Positions 31,375 to 38,352 of a stretch of DNA of 64,000 nucleotides are shown in pieces. The DNA comes from an uncultured Oscillospiraceae bacterium (GTDB lineage: Bacteria; Bacillota; Clostridia; Oscillospirales; Oscillospiraceae). Position 1 is the first letter of the stretch. Every line of letters begins with the position of its first letter. The notes under the pieces were generated by a model. That model was not told the DNA's origin, did no database searches, and worked only from the letters and a program-made list of their open reading frames with translations. Location: positions 39,707 through 103,706 of the forward strand of contig CAJFQQ010000001.1 in NCBI GenBank assembly GCA_904419145.1, given 5' to 3'. A program made the translations under genes and the position numbers.

Positions 31375-33666
31375 TCACAGTAAGCCCGCTTCCCGGAACG
31401 CCGCGAAGAGGACATGGGGCGTCATGGGCGCCCGGTCCACGGCCACGCCGGTGGCCTGCAGGACAGCGTTGCGGATGGCGGGGGCCGGACTGCAGGCCGG
31501 CGGCTCCCCCAGGGCCTTGGTCCCATAGGGGGACGTGGGCTCCGGGTTCTCCACAAACAAAGCCTGGAGGTTTGGGTGGTCCATAAAGGTGGAGAGCTTA
31601 TAGTCCAGCAGGTTGTTGTTCAGGGGCCTGCCGGTCTTGGGGTCGAACTTCAGCTCCTCGCTGAGGCCGAAGCCGATGCCCATGGACATGCCGCCGTGAA
31701 CCTGGGCCTCCGCCAGGGCGGGGTTGATGAGGTTCCCACAGTCGTGGACGTTGACGATGTTCAGCAGTTTCACTTTACACATGGGGATATCCACCTCCAC
31801 CTCCGCGAAGGTGCAGCCGAAGGAGTAGGCGTTGTTCTTGATCTGATAGGTGCTCTCAGCGGTGATGTGCTGGCTGTGCTCCAGGCTGTAGAGGGCCTCG
31901 GTAGCCAGTTCTCCCAGGCCCATCAGCTCCCGGCCGTCGCTGACGCGGACGATCTTCCCGTCGATGAGATCCAGATTGGCCCGGGGCTGCCGGGTCAGCT
32001 CCACGGCATAGGTCAGGATCCGCTCCTTGAGCATCTGCCCGGTCTGACGGATGGAGAACCCGCCGATGTAGGTCTGCCGGGAGGCGTAGGCCCCCAGGCC
32101 GAAGGGGGTGACGTCGGTATCCTGGGTGGAGACGATATGGACATCCTCAAAGGGGATGCCCACCGCGTCGGCGGCCATCTGGGCATAGGCCGTGTCGCAG
32201 CCCTGGCCGATCTCCGTCTCGCCGGTCTGGACCTGGATGGAGCCATCCTGGTTGAGCACCATGCGGCAGGAGGAGGACTCCAGGGAGATGGGCCAGACGG
32301 CGGTGTTGTACCAGAAGAGGGCCATGCCGACGCCCCGGCGCACCGGGCCGGTCTGGTGCTGGTAGGCCTCCCACTTCTCCTGGTAGCCGATGGCCTCCAT
32401 GCCCTTATCCATCACCTGGTTGAAGGTGTCGAAGTAGTTCTCGTTCTTGCTGAACTCATCCCGATACCCCACAGGCATCACCACCTGCCGGCGGTACTCC
32501 ACGGGATTGCGGCCCAGTGCCTTTGCCACGTCGTCCAGGTGGGACTCCCCGGCCCACATGGCCTGGGGGATGCCGTAGCCCCGCATGGCGCCGGCTGCGG
32601 GCATGTTGGTGTAAACGGTGTAGGCATCCCCGGTGATGTTGGGACAGGGGTAGAGCTGGGGGAAGGCGTTGAACCCTTTGGCGGTGACGCCGTGGCCGTG
32701 GGAGGCATAGGCCCCCTGGTTGGAGAAACACTCGATCTTCCGGGCCGCAAAGGTGCCGTCAGGCCGGACCCAGGAGATGATGTGGGTGCGGATGGCATGG
32801 CGCACCCGGTTGGAGACAAAGGTCTCCTCCCGGCTGCAGTCGATCTTCACTGTCCGTCCCCCCACCTGGGTGCACAGCCAGGCGCACAGGGGCTCATACA
32901 GGGCGTCCTGCTTGTTGCCGAAGCCCCCGCCGATATAGGGCTTGATGATCCGAACCTTGCCCCAGGGGATGCCCAGGGCCTGCCCCACCACGCGGCGGAT
33001 GATGTGGGGGATCTGGGTGGAGGTCACCACCGTGATGCGCCCGCCCCCCTCCATCTGGGCAAAGCAGACGTGGTTTTCAATGTGGCAGTGCTGGACGGTG
33101 GGGGTGTCGTACCACCCCTCCACCTTGATGAGGCCCGGCTCCTGGATGGCCTTCTCATAGTCGCCGATGCGCAGCTCCCCGTGGCCCAGGATATTTCCCG
33201 GGTGATCCCCATGGATCAGCGGGGCGCCGGGCTGCATGGCCTCCTGGGGATCCAGGACAAAGGGGTACTCCTCGTACTCCACCTTCACCAGCCGGGCCGC
33301 CTGGGCGGCGGCGATCTCGTTCTCCGCCACCACAGCGGCCACCTCGTCGCCGTAGTAGCGCACGTGGCGGTTCATCAGCAGCCGGTCCGCCACATCCTGA
33401 TGGTGGGGATCCGTGGACCAGGGGTGCCCCGCCGTGGGGAAGGGGATATTGGGCACATCGAAACAGGTGAGGATCTTCACCACGCCCTCCACCGCCGACG
33501 CCGCGGCGGTGTCGATGGACTTCACCAGACCGTGGGCAATGGTGGAGTGGACCAGACGCACCACCAGTGCATCCTTACCGCAGAGGTCATCCGTGTATTT
33601 CGCCCGGCCGGTGGCCTTGTCAAAGGCGTCCACGCGGATTTTGCTCTGGCCAACTTGCTTGCTCAT
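31375..33666 (-). CDS. Molybdenum hydroxylase, molybdopterin-binding catalytic subunit
   Basis: This 763-residue protein has an N-terminal aldehyde-oxidase a/b hammerhead domain (DKATGRAKYTDDL; residues 1-115) and the two molybdopterin-binding domains. Landmarks are KPYIGGGFGNKQD, AGAMRGYGIPQAM, GQGCDTAYAQMAADAVG and the C-terminal ALGEPPACSPAPAIRNAV, whose Glu should be the catalytic base. No in-frame stop suggests selenocysteine in the protein. The substrate may be a purine or N-heterocycle. It is first in the operon; its promoter region carries the ModE-like operator. Confidence 0.94.
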   Translation of the reverse strand: MSKQVGQSKIRVDAFDKATGRAKYTDDLCGKDALVVRLVHSTIAHGLVKSIDTAAASAVEGVVKILTCFDVPNIPFPTAGHPWSTDPHHQDVADRLLMNRHVRYYGDEVAAVVAENEIAAAQAARLVKVEYEEYPFVLDPQEAMQPGAPLIHGDHPGNILGHGELRIGDYEKAIQEPGLIKVEGWYDTPTVQHCHIENHVCFAQMEGGGRITVVTSTQIPHIIRRVVGQALGIPWGKVRIIKPYIGGGFGNKQDALYEPLCAWLCTQVGGRTVKIDCSREETFVSNRVRHAIRTHIISWVRPDGTFAARKIECFSNQGAYASHGHGVTAKGFNAFPQLYPCPNITGDAYTVYTNMPAAGAMRGYGIPQAMWAGESHLDDVAKALGRNPVEYRRQVVMPVGYRDEFSKNENYFDTFNQVMDKGMEAIGYQEKWEAYQHQTGPVRRGVGMALFWYNTAVWPISLESSSCRMVLNQDGSIQVQTGETEIGQGCDTAYAQMAADAVGIPFEDVHIVSTQDTDVTPFGLGAYASRQTYIGGFSIRQTGQMLKERILTYAVELTRQPRANLDLIDGKIVRVSDGRELMGLGELATEALYSLEHSQHITAESTYQIKNNAYSFGCTFAEVEVDIPMCKVKLLNIVNVHDCGNLINPALAEAQVHGGMSMGIGFGLSEELKFDPKTGRPLNNNLLDYKLSTFMDHPNLQALFVENPEPTSPYGTKALGEPPACSPAPAIRNAVLQATGVAVDRAPMTPHVLFAAFREAGLL

Positions 33667-33738
33667 GGCATCTCCTCCTCGCTGGAAATTTGTGTGTTTT
33701 ATACCATGTCATAGAGATCCATTCTGATTGTTATTGGC

Positions 33739-33767
33739 ATTATACCACAAATCAAAAAAATTGTATA
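33739..33767 (-). promoter_or_regulatory. Extended -10 promoter of molybdenum hydroxylase operon
   Basis: Minus-strand TATAAT (33744-33739) is preceded by TGG (extended -10). The -35 is poor (TATACA at 33767-33762), which suits an activated promoter. The ModE-like operator lies just upstream. Confidence 0.65.
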
Positions 33768-33774
33768 GGCCGGT

Positions 33775-33798
33775 CGTTATCCGAATTATAAGATAACG
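33775..33798. promoter_or_regulatory. ModE-like operator between xdh operon and mocA
   Basis: CGTTAT-N12-ATAACG (7-bp perfect arms CGTTATC / GATAACG) has the same outer half-sites and 24-bp span as the E. coli modA ModE operator as I recall it. It is upstream of the -35 region of both divergent promoters, so activation of both is possible. Confidence 0.65.
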
Positions 33799-33811
33799 GA
33801 AACATCACGGA

Positions 33812-33841
33812 TTGACAAGGGTTTTTCTGTTTTGCTATACT
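33812..33841 (+). promoter_or_regulatory. Promoter of mocA gene
   Basis: TTGACA (33812-33817) and TATACT (33836-33841) are spaced 18 bp, downstream of the shared operator. Confidence 0.72.
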
Positions 33842-33865
33842 GCTTGAAAGAGAGGAGGGCGTTCT

Positions 33866-34489
33866 ATGGAGCATCTGTCCGTGGGCTGTATCGTCATGGC
33901 TGCAGGAAATGCCAGCCGCTTCGGCTCCAACAAGCTGGCCGCCCGGGTGAATGGGAAGCCCCTCATTCAGCTGGCGCTGGAGGCCGTCCCCAGGGAGCGG
34001 TTTTCCGCTGTGGCGGTGGTCTCCCAGTACCCCTCCATCCTGGAGCTGGCGGGACGGCTCGGTTTTCTTCCGGTGGAGAACGCCCGTCCGGATCGGGGCG
34101 TCAGCCATACCATCCGTCTGGGGCTGGAGGCCCTGCCCCCCTGCGACGGGGTGCTGTTCCAGGTGGCGGACCAGCCCCGGCTTCGTCGGGAGACGGTGGG
34201 GGCCCTGGTGGACCTGTGGCGCTCCCATCCGGAGCGCATTGCCGCCCTGGGGCACGGCGGCATCCGCGGAAATCCCTGTCTCTTCCCTGCCCGGTTTTTC
34301 CCAGAACTTTTGGCGCTGGAGGGGGACCAGGGCGGCGGCGCCGTGATCCGCCGTCACCCGGAGGCTCTCCTGCTGCTGGAGACGGCCGCAGAGGAGCTGC
34401 GGGATGTGGACACCCAGGCGGCTCTGGCGGAGCTGGATGGGCAGGACGTCTCAGCGGACCATAAAACACGGGGTAACGATACATTGTGA
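33866..34489 (+). CDS. mocA: MocA-like molybdenum cofactor cytidylyltransferase
   Basis: This 207-residue nucleotidyltransferase has the MobA/MocA signature VMAAGNASRFGSNKLAARVN at residues 10-29 and FQVADQPRLRRETV at about 96-109, with the metal-binding Asp. MocA converts Mo-molybdopterin to the cytosine dinucleotide cofactor used by xanthine-dehydrogenase-family enzymes. Location divergent from the hydroxylase operon strongly supports this rather than the guanylyl enzyme MobA. The start follows AGAGAGGAG. A GNAT gene follows 21 bp downstream. Confidence 0.9.
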   Translation: MEHLSVGCIVMAAGNASRFGSNKLAARVNGKPLIQLALEAVPRERFSAVAVVSQYPSILELAGRLGFLPVENARPDRGVSHTIRLGLEALPPCDGVLFQVADQPRLRRETVGALVDLWRSHPERIAALGHGGIRGNPCLFPARFFPELLALEGDQGGGAVIRRHPEALLLLETAAEELRDVDTQAALAELDGQDVSADHKTRGNDTL

Positions 34490-34510
34490 TTCTAAATGGA
34501 GGCATGCATC

Positions 34511-34996
34511 ATGGCTGCAGCAATCACCCTTCGGACGGCGGTGCTCCCGGACGCGGAGCGGCTGCTGGAGATCTACCGCCCCTATGTGGAGGAGACGGCC
34601 ATCACCTTTGAGTACACGGTGCCCACAATAGAAGAATTCCGGGGCAGGATGGCCCGTGTTCTGGAAAAATATCCCTATCTGGTGGCGGAGCGGGACGGAA
34701 CCATTGTCGGCTACGCCTACGCCGGGCCCTTTGTGGGCCGGGCCGCCTATGACTGGTCGGTGGAGACCACCATCTATCTGGACCGCGCCGTCCGCCGTCA
34801 GGGCATCGGCGGCAGGCTGTATGCCGCCCTGGAGACTGCGCTGGCGGCGATGGGCATTTTGAATCTCAACGCCTGCATCGGCTATCCGGAGGCGGAGGAT
34901 GAGCACCTCACCCGCAACAGCGTGGAATTTCACGCACATCTGGGCTATGAGTGGGTGGGGCAGTTCCACAACTGCGGCTATAAGTTCGGCCGCTGA
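34511..34996 (+). CDS. Phosphinothricin-type GNAT acetyltransferase, C-terminally truncated by frameshift
   Basis: The frame gives 161 residues of a phosphinothricin/methionine-sulfoximine acetyltransferase-like GNAT. It has VEETAITFEYTVPT near the N-terminus, the acetyl-CoA loop RAVRRQGIGGRLYAAL (about 95-110) and FHAHLGYEWVGQFHNCGYKFGR at the end. Family members continue GRWYxMVWMEK; here the codons read CGC TGA and the missing tail lies in another frame downstream. ATG 34511 is 8 nt after TGGAGG. It may still fold, since the core GNAT domain is complete. It follows mocA and shares its transcript. Confidence 0.85.
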   Translation: MAAAITLRTAVLPDAERLLEIYRPYVEETAITFEYTVPTIEEFRGRMARVLEKYPYLVAERDGTIVGYAYAGPFVGRAAYDWSVETTIYLDRAVRRQGIGGRLYAALETALAAMGILNLNACIGYPEAEDEHLTRNSVEFHAHLGYEWVGQFHNCGYKFGR

Positions 34997-35111
34997 CCAC
35001 ATGGTCTGGATGGAGAAGATGCTGGGAGGCCATCCGGTCCAGCCGGACCCGGTGGTCCCCTTCTCCTCGGTCCGCGCGGCCCTGGTAGACCGCCATGTCC
35101 TGGTAAAATAG
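34997..35111 (+). pseudogene. Out-of-frame C-terminal tail of the GNAT gene
   Basis: In the frame one base ahead, the sequence reads DHMVWMEKMLGGHPVQPDPV and runs to a stop at 35111. It matches the normal tail of phosphinothricin-type acetyltransferases. Loss of two bases within an original Arg-Trp-Tyr codon series (about 34994-34996) explains the break. Confidence 0.65.
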
Positions 35112-35120
35112 GTAAAAATA

Positions 35121-35159
35121 GCGGCTGGCTGTCATGTGACAGCCAGCCGCTGATTTTTT
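35121..35159. terminator. Bidirectional terminator between GNAT gene and rodA
   Basis: GCGGCTGGCTGTCA pairs with TGACAGCCAGCCGC, with TTTTTT on the plus side and TTTTT on the minus side. Confidence 0.93.
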
Positions 35160-35174
35160 ACTGCCGCTGCGCCG

Positions 35175-36329
35175 TCAGGAATTGCGCAGCCACTCCGGCA
35201 GCGTTCGCGACCGGACGCCGGAGATGATACCCATGGCGGCAAGCAGGGTGACGATGGAGCTGCCGCCGTAGCTGAAAAAGGGCAGCGTCAGGCCGATGAC
35301 CGGCATGACATACAGGCACATGCCGATATTCTCGATGGTCTGGAACATCAGCATGGTTGCAAGCCCTACGCAGATATAGGACCCCATGGTGGTCTTGGCC
35401 AGCCGGGCGGTCTGGAAGCAGCGGTAGATGATGGCCGCCTCCAGAAGGATGATGACGAGGCATCCCACCATGCCCAGTTCTTCGCCAGCCACGCAGAAGA
35501 TAAAGTCCGTCTCCCGCTCCGGCAGCGCCCAGTCGTTGGTGGACTGGGTCTGGATGCCGTTGAAGAGGCCCTGCCCAAAGAGGCCGCCGCTCCCCAGCGC
35601 CATGATGCCCCGGTTCTGCTGCCAGTTGACGCCCTGGGGGTCATAGTTGTGGTTAAAGAGCGCGATAAAGCGATCCATCATGTGGGCGGGCACCTTGTCA
35701 AAAATCACCAGCCCCAGAATCCCAACCCCGGCGCCGACAAATCCGATGACAAACCAGTACCACGGCAGCCCTGCGGCGAAGGCCATGCCAATATAGATCA
35801 TCAGGTAGACCAGGGCGCTGCCGGCATCGCTGGAGACGGCATAGATCAGCAGCACCATAAAGCCCGTGTGGGCCGCCGGCCAGAACAGGGAATCCCACCC
35901 TCGCATCCGCCGGTTCTGCCGGAACCAGGCCATCTGCTTGGCCAGGAGAATCGTAAAGGGCAGCTTGACGATCTCCGAGGGCTGGATCATAAAGGGCATG
36001 TGTGGGATATACAGCCAGGACTTATTCCCCCCCTGCCCCCTTCCCAAAGGAGTGACCAGCATGAGGATCAATACCACATCGAACAGGAAAAATAACCACC
36101 ACTTCTCCGCGAAGTGCTCAATATCAATGATCGAAAAAGCTGTATACAGACCGATGCCGATCACCATGGCCGCGCTCTGAACGATTACATTGCTATAAGA
36201 GCCCGTGGGGCCGATGGTGGCGCTGGCGATGAGGACGATCCCGTAGCAGGTGGCTGTCAGGCACAGCCCCAGCAGCAGCAGATCCATCTTTTTGACGGCA
36301 GAGCGGATGGACTGGGACAATACGTTCAC
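35175..36329 (-). CDS. rodA: RodA/FtsW-family peptidoglycan glycosyltransferase
   Basis: This 384-residue SEDS protein has about ten membrane helices. Landmarks are KSWLYIPHMPFMIQPSEIVKLP, the glycosyltransferase-associated segment ALFNHNYDPQGVNWQQNRGIMALGSGGLFGQG, the ERETDFIFCVAGEELG motif and the C-terminal LTLPFFSYGGSSIV. Length and the DPQG..WQ pattern fit RodA-like elongation SEDS proteins rather than FtsW. It polymerises lipid II with a class B PBP. It is monocistronic here; no mreB, pbp or minCD genes are adjacent. Promoter and terminators flank it. Confidence 0.92.
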   Translation of the reverse strand: MNVLSQSIRSAVKKMDLLLLGLCLTATCYGIVLIASATIGPTGSYSNVIVQSAAMVIGIGLYTAFSIIDIEHFAEKWWLFFLFDVVLILMLVTPLGRGQGGNKSWLYIPHMPFMIQPSEIVKLPFTILLAKQMAWFRQNRRMRGWDSLFWPAAHTGFMVLLIYAVSSDAGSALVYLMIYIGMAFAAGLPWYWFVIGFVGAGVGILGLVIFDKVPAHMMDRFIALFNHNYDPQGVNWQQNRGIMALGSGGLFGQGLFNGIQTQSTNDWALPERETDFIFCVAGEELGMVGCLVIILLEAAIIYRCFQTARLAKTTMGSYICVGLATMLMFQTIENIGMCLYVMPVIGLTLPFFSYGGSSIVTLLAAMGIISGVRSRTLPEWLRNS

Positions 36330-36359
36330 AGAGGAATCTCCTTCTTAGGGTTTTGCCAT

Positions 36360-36388
36360 AGTATACCACACCTTCCCCCAACTGTAAA
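36360..36388 (-). promoter_or_regulatory. Promoter of rodA
   Basis: Minus-strand TTTACA (36388-36383) and TATACT (36365-36360) are spaced 17 bp. Confidence 0.72.
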
Positions 36389-36404
36389 CCGGGTGATGCA
36401 TCAC

Positions 36405-36444
36405 AACGGACCGAGGCCGCGGAGTTCCGCGGCCTCGGTCCGTT
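36405..36444 (-). terminator. Hairpin after flavodoxin gene
   Basis: An 18-bp stem (AACGGACCGAGGCCGCGG and complement) with an AGTT loop lies 55 bp past the flavodoxin stop. T-run is minimal. Confidence 0.65.
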
Positions 36445-36498
36445 GTTGAGAAGTGAGAAAGGAAAATTGTCTATGAAGTACCCATGAGTATGGATAAA

Positions 36499-36930
36499 TC
36501 AACTATTTGCAAAGGCGGCGCCAAATTCCTTGCACTTGGCAATGCCGTCGTCGTCCGGGGTCTCATTGAGGATGAGCCCCTCGCCCTGGAACAGGACGGC
36601 CCCGGCTTTCTGCACCCGGTCCTGCCAGTCCCGCATCCACTGGCCGTCGCCCCAGCCATAGGAGCCGAAGAGGGCCACCTTCCTTCCGGCCAGCCGGCCC
36701 TCCAGATCGGTGAAGAACGGGTCGAACTCGCTCTCCTCCAGCACTTCGTCTCCCATGGCGGGACACCCCAAAGCCAACAAATCACAATCCAGGGCGGCAC
36801 TCACATTCGTATCGCCCACAGACTTCAAATCCACATCGGCCCCAGCTGCTTTGGCGCCTTCCGCAATGGCGCCGGCCATCGCCTCGGTATTGCCGGTCTG
36901 GGACCAGAAAATCACATGCATGCTTGCCAT
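36499..36930 (-). CDS. Short-chain flavodoxin
   Basis: This 143-residue protein has the FMN phosphate-binding loop FWSQTGNTEAMA at residues 7-18. The two flavin-stacking loops are around LALGCPAMGDEVLEE (about 58-72) and FGSYGWGDGQWM (about 88-99). It lacks the insertion of long-chain flavodoxins. It is a low-potential one-electron carrier that replaces ferredoxin, typically under iron limitation. The start is MASMHV after TAGGAGG. It follows the DUF3793 gene by 49 bp in an operon with two probable iron-repressor boxes. Confidence 0.93.
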   Translation of the reverse strand: MASMHVIFWSQTGNTEAMAGAIAEGAKAAGADVDLKSVGDTNVSAALDCDLLALGCPAMGDEVLEESEFDPFFTDLEGRLAGRKVALFGSYGWGDGQWMRDWQDRVQKAGAVLFQGEGLILNETPDDDGIAKCKEFGAAFANS

Positions 36931-36979
36931 TAGAAACCTCCTATTTGTTTTGATGAGACGGGCTTCCTGCCCGGTCCTC

Positions 36980-37540
36980 TCAGCACGCCCGGAACAGCTC
37001 CGGCAGACTGCGGCCCGAGCGGACCTGGCGGCACAGGGCCGCCCGGCACCGATCACAGCGCCGGAAAAAGGCGCCTGCCTCCTCCGCGTCGCCGTAGACC
37101 TTCCACCAGCCGCAGAGCTTGTAGTTCTGCCCCTTGTTCCGGCGGAAGCCCTCCACATCCTCGGGCGGATAGCCCAGAAACAGTCCGATCTCATGGGGAA
37201 ATGCCTCCTGGCACAGCCGCCGGGACAGGTGGGCGAGCATGGCCTCTATGCCGTCGTCCACCGGATATCCCTCTGCCTCCAGCATATCGGACACCGCTGG
37301 ACAGCTGAGATGCTCCTCCAGGCGTCTGGGACGATACACCAGGAGCAGACACCGCTCTCTCCCCTGCCGCAGGATGCGCAGGCAGATAGACCGCGGCTCC
37401 AGCGCCGCAGCGTACTCCACCACCGGCGCCTGGGCCTCTGGCGTCAGGGGCCAGGCGATCAGATCCGCCGGCTTGATCCCCACCAGAGACGGTGCACAGT
37501 AGTAGGCCAGGGCCCGATCCAGCTCCTGATGGCTCCCCAT
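36980..37540 (-). CDS. DUF3793 family protein
   Basis: This 186-residue soluble protein has a Cys-rich C-terminus (FFRRCDRCRAALCRQVRSGRS). Internal motifs AYYCAPSLVGIKPADLI and HEIGLFLGYPPEDVEGF are hallmarks of DUF3793. The family is common in Clostridia beside flavodoxin and ferrous-iron (feo) genes and has no known activity. Co-transcription with flavodoxin under apparent iron control suggests a role in iron-limited redox metabolism. The start is preceded by AAAAGGAGCG. Confidence 0.9.
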   Translation of the reverse strand: MGSHQELDRALAYYCAPSLVGIKPADLIAWPLTPEAQAPVVEYAAALEPRSICLRILRQGRERCLLLVYRPRRLEEHLSCPAVSDMLEAEGYPVDDGIEAMLAHLSRRLCQEAFPHEIGLFLGYPPEDVEGFRRNKGQNYKLCGWWKVYGDAEEAGAFFRRCDRCRAALCRQVRSGRSLPELFRAC

Positions 37541-37562
37541 GGTTCACGCTCCTTTTCTAGTT

Positions 37563-37578
37563 GTTAGCTTTAACTAAC
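37563..37578. promoter_or_regulatory. Candidate DtxR/IdeR-type iron box 2
   Basis: GTTAGCTTTAACTAAC is an inverted repeat GTTAG-N6-CTAAC. It lies in the leader, 22 bp before the DUF3793 start. It has the same arms as box 1. Confidence 0.5.
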
Positions 37579-37591
37579 TATAAAGCTTTTG

Positions 37592-37611
37592 AAAAGGGAG
37601 GAATCCCTCCC
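37592..37611 (-). promoter_or_regulatory. Leader hairpin with T-run
   Basis: On the minus strand GGGAGG-ATTC-type loop-CCTCCC is followed by TTTTC between the two iron boxes. It resembles a weak intrinsic terminator in the 5' leader. Confidence 0.35.
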
Positions 37612-37621
37612 AGCTTTATTG

Positions 37622-37637
37622 GTTAGTCTTTACTAAC
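37622..37637. promoter_or_regulatory. Candidate DtxR/IdeR-type iron box 1
   Basis: GTTAGTCTTTACTAAC is a perfect inverted repeat (GTTAGT-N4-ACTAAC). It covers the predicted transcription start of the DUF3793-flavodoxin operon, the place for a repressor. Confidence 0.55.
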
Positions 37638-37644
37638 TGATTGG

Positions 37645-37673
37645 AGTTTACCATATACACTGTTTCCTGTCAA
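37645..37673 (-). promoter_or_regulatory. Promoter of DUF3793-flavodoxin operon
   Basis: Minus-strand TTGACA (37673-37668) and TAAACT (37650-37645) are spaced 17 bp; the iron box lies immediately downstream. Confidence 0.75.
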
Positions 37674-37717
37674 CCCCCTTTTTTGAAAAATTTTCACAGG
37701 CCGCTTTTCAGCATAAA

Positions 37718-37741
37718 ACGGCAGGGGCCCTCCCCTGCCGT
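37718..37741 (-). terminator. Terminator after comEC-holA-toprim operon
   Basis: ACGGCAGGGG pairs with CCCCTGCCGT, followed on the minus strand by TTTTA, 9 bp past the stop. Confidence 0.8.
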
Positions 37742-37749
37742 CTGCCCAT

Positions 37750-38352
37750 CTATTCCGAATGTTCCCCGCTCTCCATCCGCCGGAGGAACGTTTCCCGGCT
37801 GTAGAGCAGGTTCAGCGCCTCCAGCAGACCGTTGGCCGTGAGATGCTCCGGCAGGTCCAGCTGCTTCAGGAGCGTCCCCCGGCGCGCCACGCTGCCGGGC
37901 CCTGCCAGGCCGCAGGCCATGAGGTCTGCCTTGGTGATGGGCGGTCCGCTCCGTTTCGTTGTCTCTGTATCCTCAAAGGTAGCCCCCGCCCGCTCCAGGG
38001 CCTGGAGCAGCACCGCGGGCGGCATGCCCTCTACCCCCATCTTACCCTCCTTCCCCGGCTGGCGCTTGCGCCGCTCCTTGCCGTGAATATCGGGAATATA
38101 GGCGTGCTTCACCTGCTCCGGCGGCAGGATGCCCCGGAGGTGGCTGCGGATGACGAACCCCGCCCCGTCGCTGTCCGTCAGGAGGATGAGGCCCCGCTCC
38201 GCCGCCAGACGGCGGAGGAAGGCGGCCATGGCCTTGTCCTTGAAGATGCCGAAGCCCTTTGTCTCCAGGATCGTGGCGTCCACCACCTGGGACAGGGCGT
38301 TCTTGTCGTAGCGCCCCTCCACCACGATGACCTCCCGGACCCGGCGCCTCAC
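37750..38352 (-). CDS. Toprim-domain protein, RNase M5-like (DUF4093)
   Basis: This 200-residue protein has an N-terminal Toprim domain: VIVVEGRYDKNAL carries the catalytic Glu, and LILLTDSDGAG the DxD motif. It resembles ribonuclease M5 (RnmV), which matures 5S rRNA, but has the longer DUF4093 C-terminal half (about residues 100-200). In many Firmicutes rnmV lies near ksgA; here it is coupled to holA by an ATGA overlap. RNase M5-like activity is plausible but unproven for this branch. Confidence 0.82.
   Translation of the reverse strand: MRRRVREVIVVEGRYDKNALSQVVDATILETKGFGIFKDKAMAAFLRRLAAERGLILLTDSDGAGFVIRSHLRGILPPEQVKHAYIPDIHGKERRKRQPGKEGKMGVEGMPPAVLLQALERAGATFEDTETTKRSGPPITKADLMACGLAGPGSVARRGTLLKQLDLPEHLTANGLLEALNLLYSRETFLRRMESGEHSE

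Noticed and set aside
31375..33666. Selenocysteine-containing hydroxylase
   Set aside because: No in-frame TGA interrupts the conserved frame, and no selenium-enzyme accessory genes are seen in the window.
31414..33714. A 766-codon plus-strand open frame
   Set aside because: Shadow of the molybdopterin-binding subunit, which has full family motifs on the minus strand.
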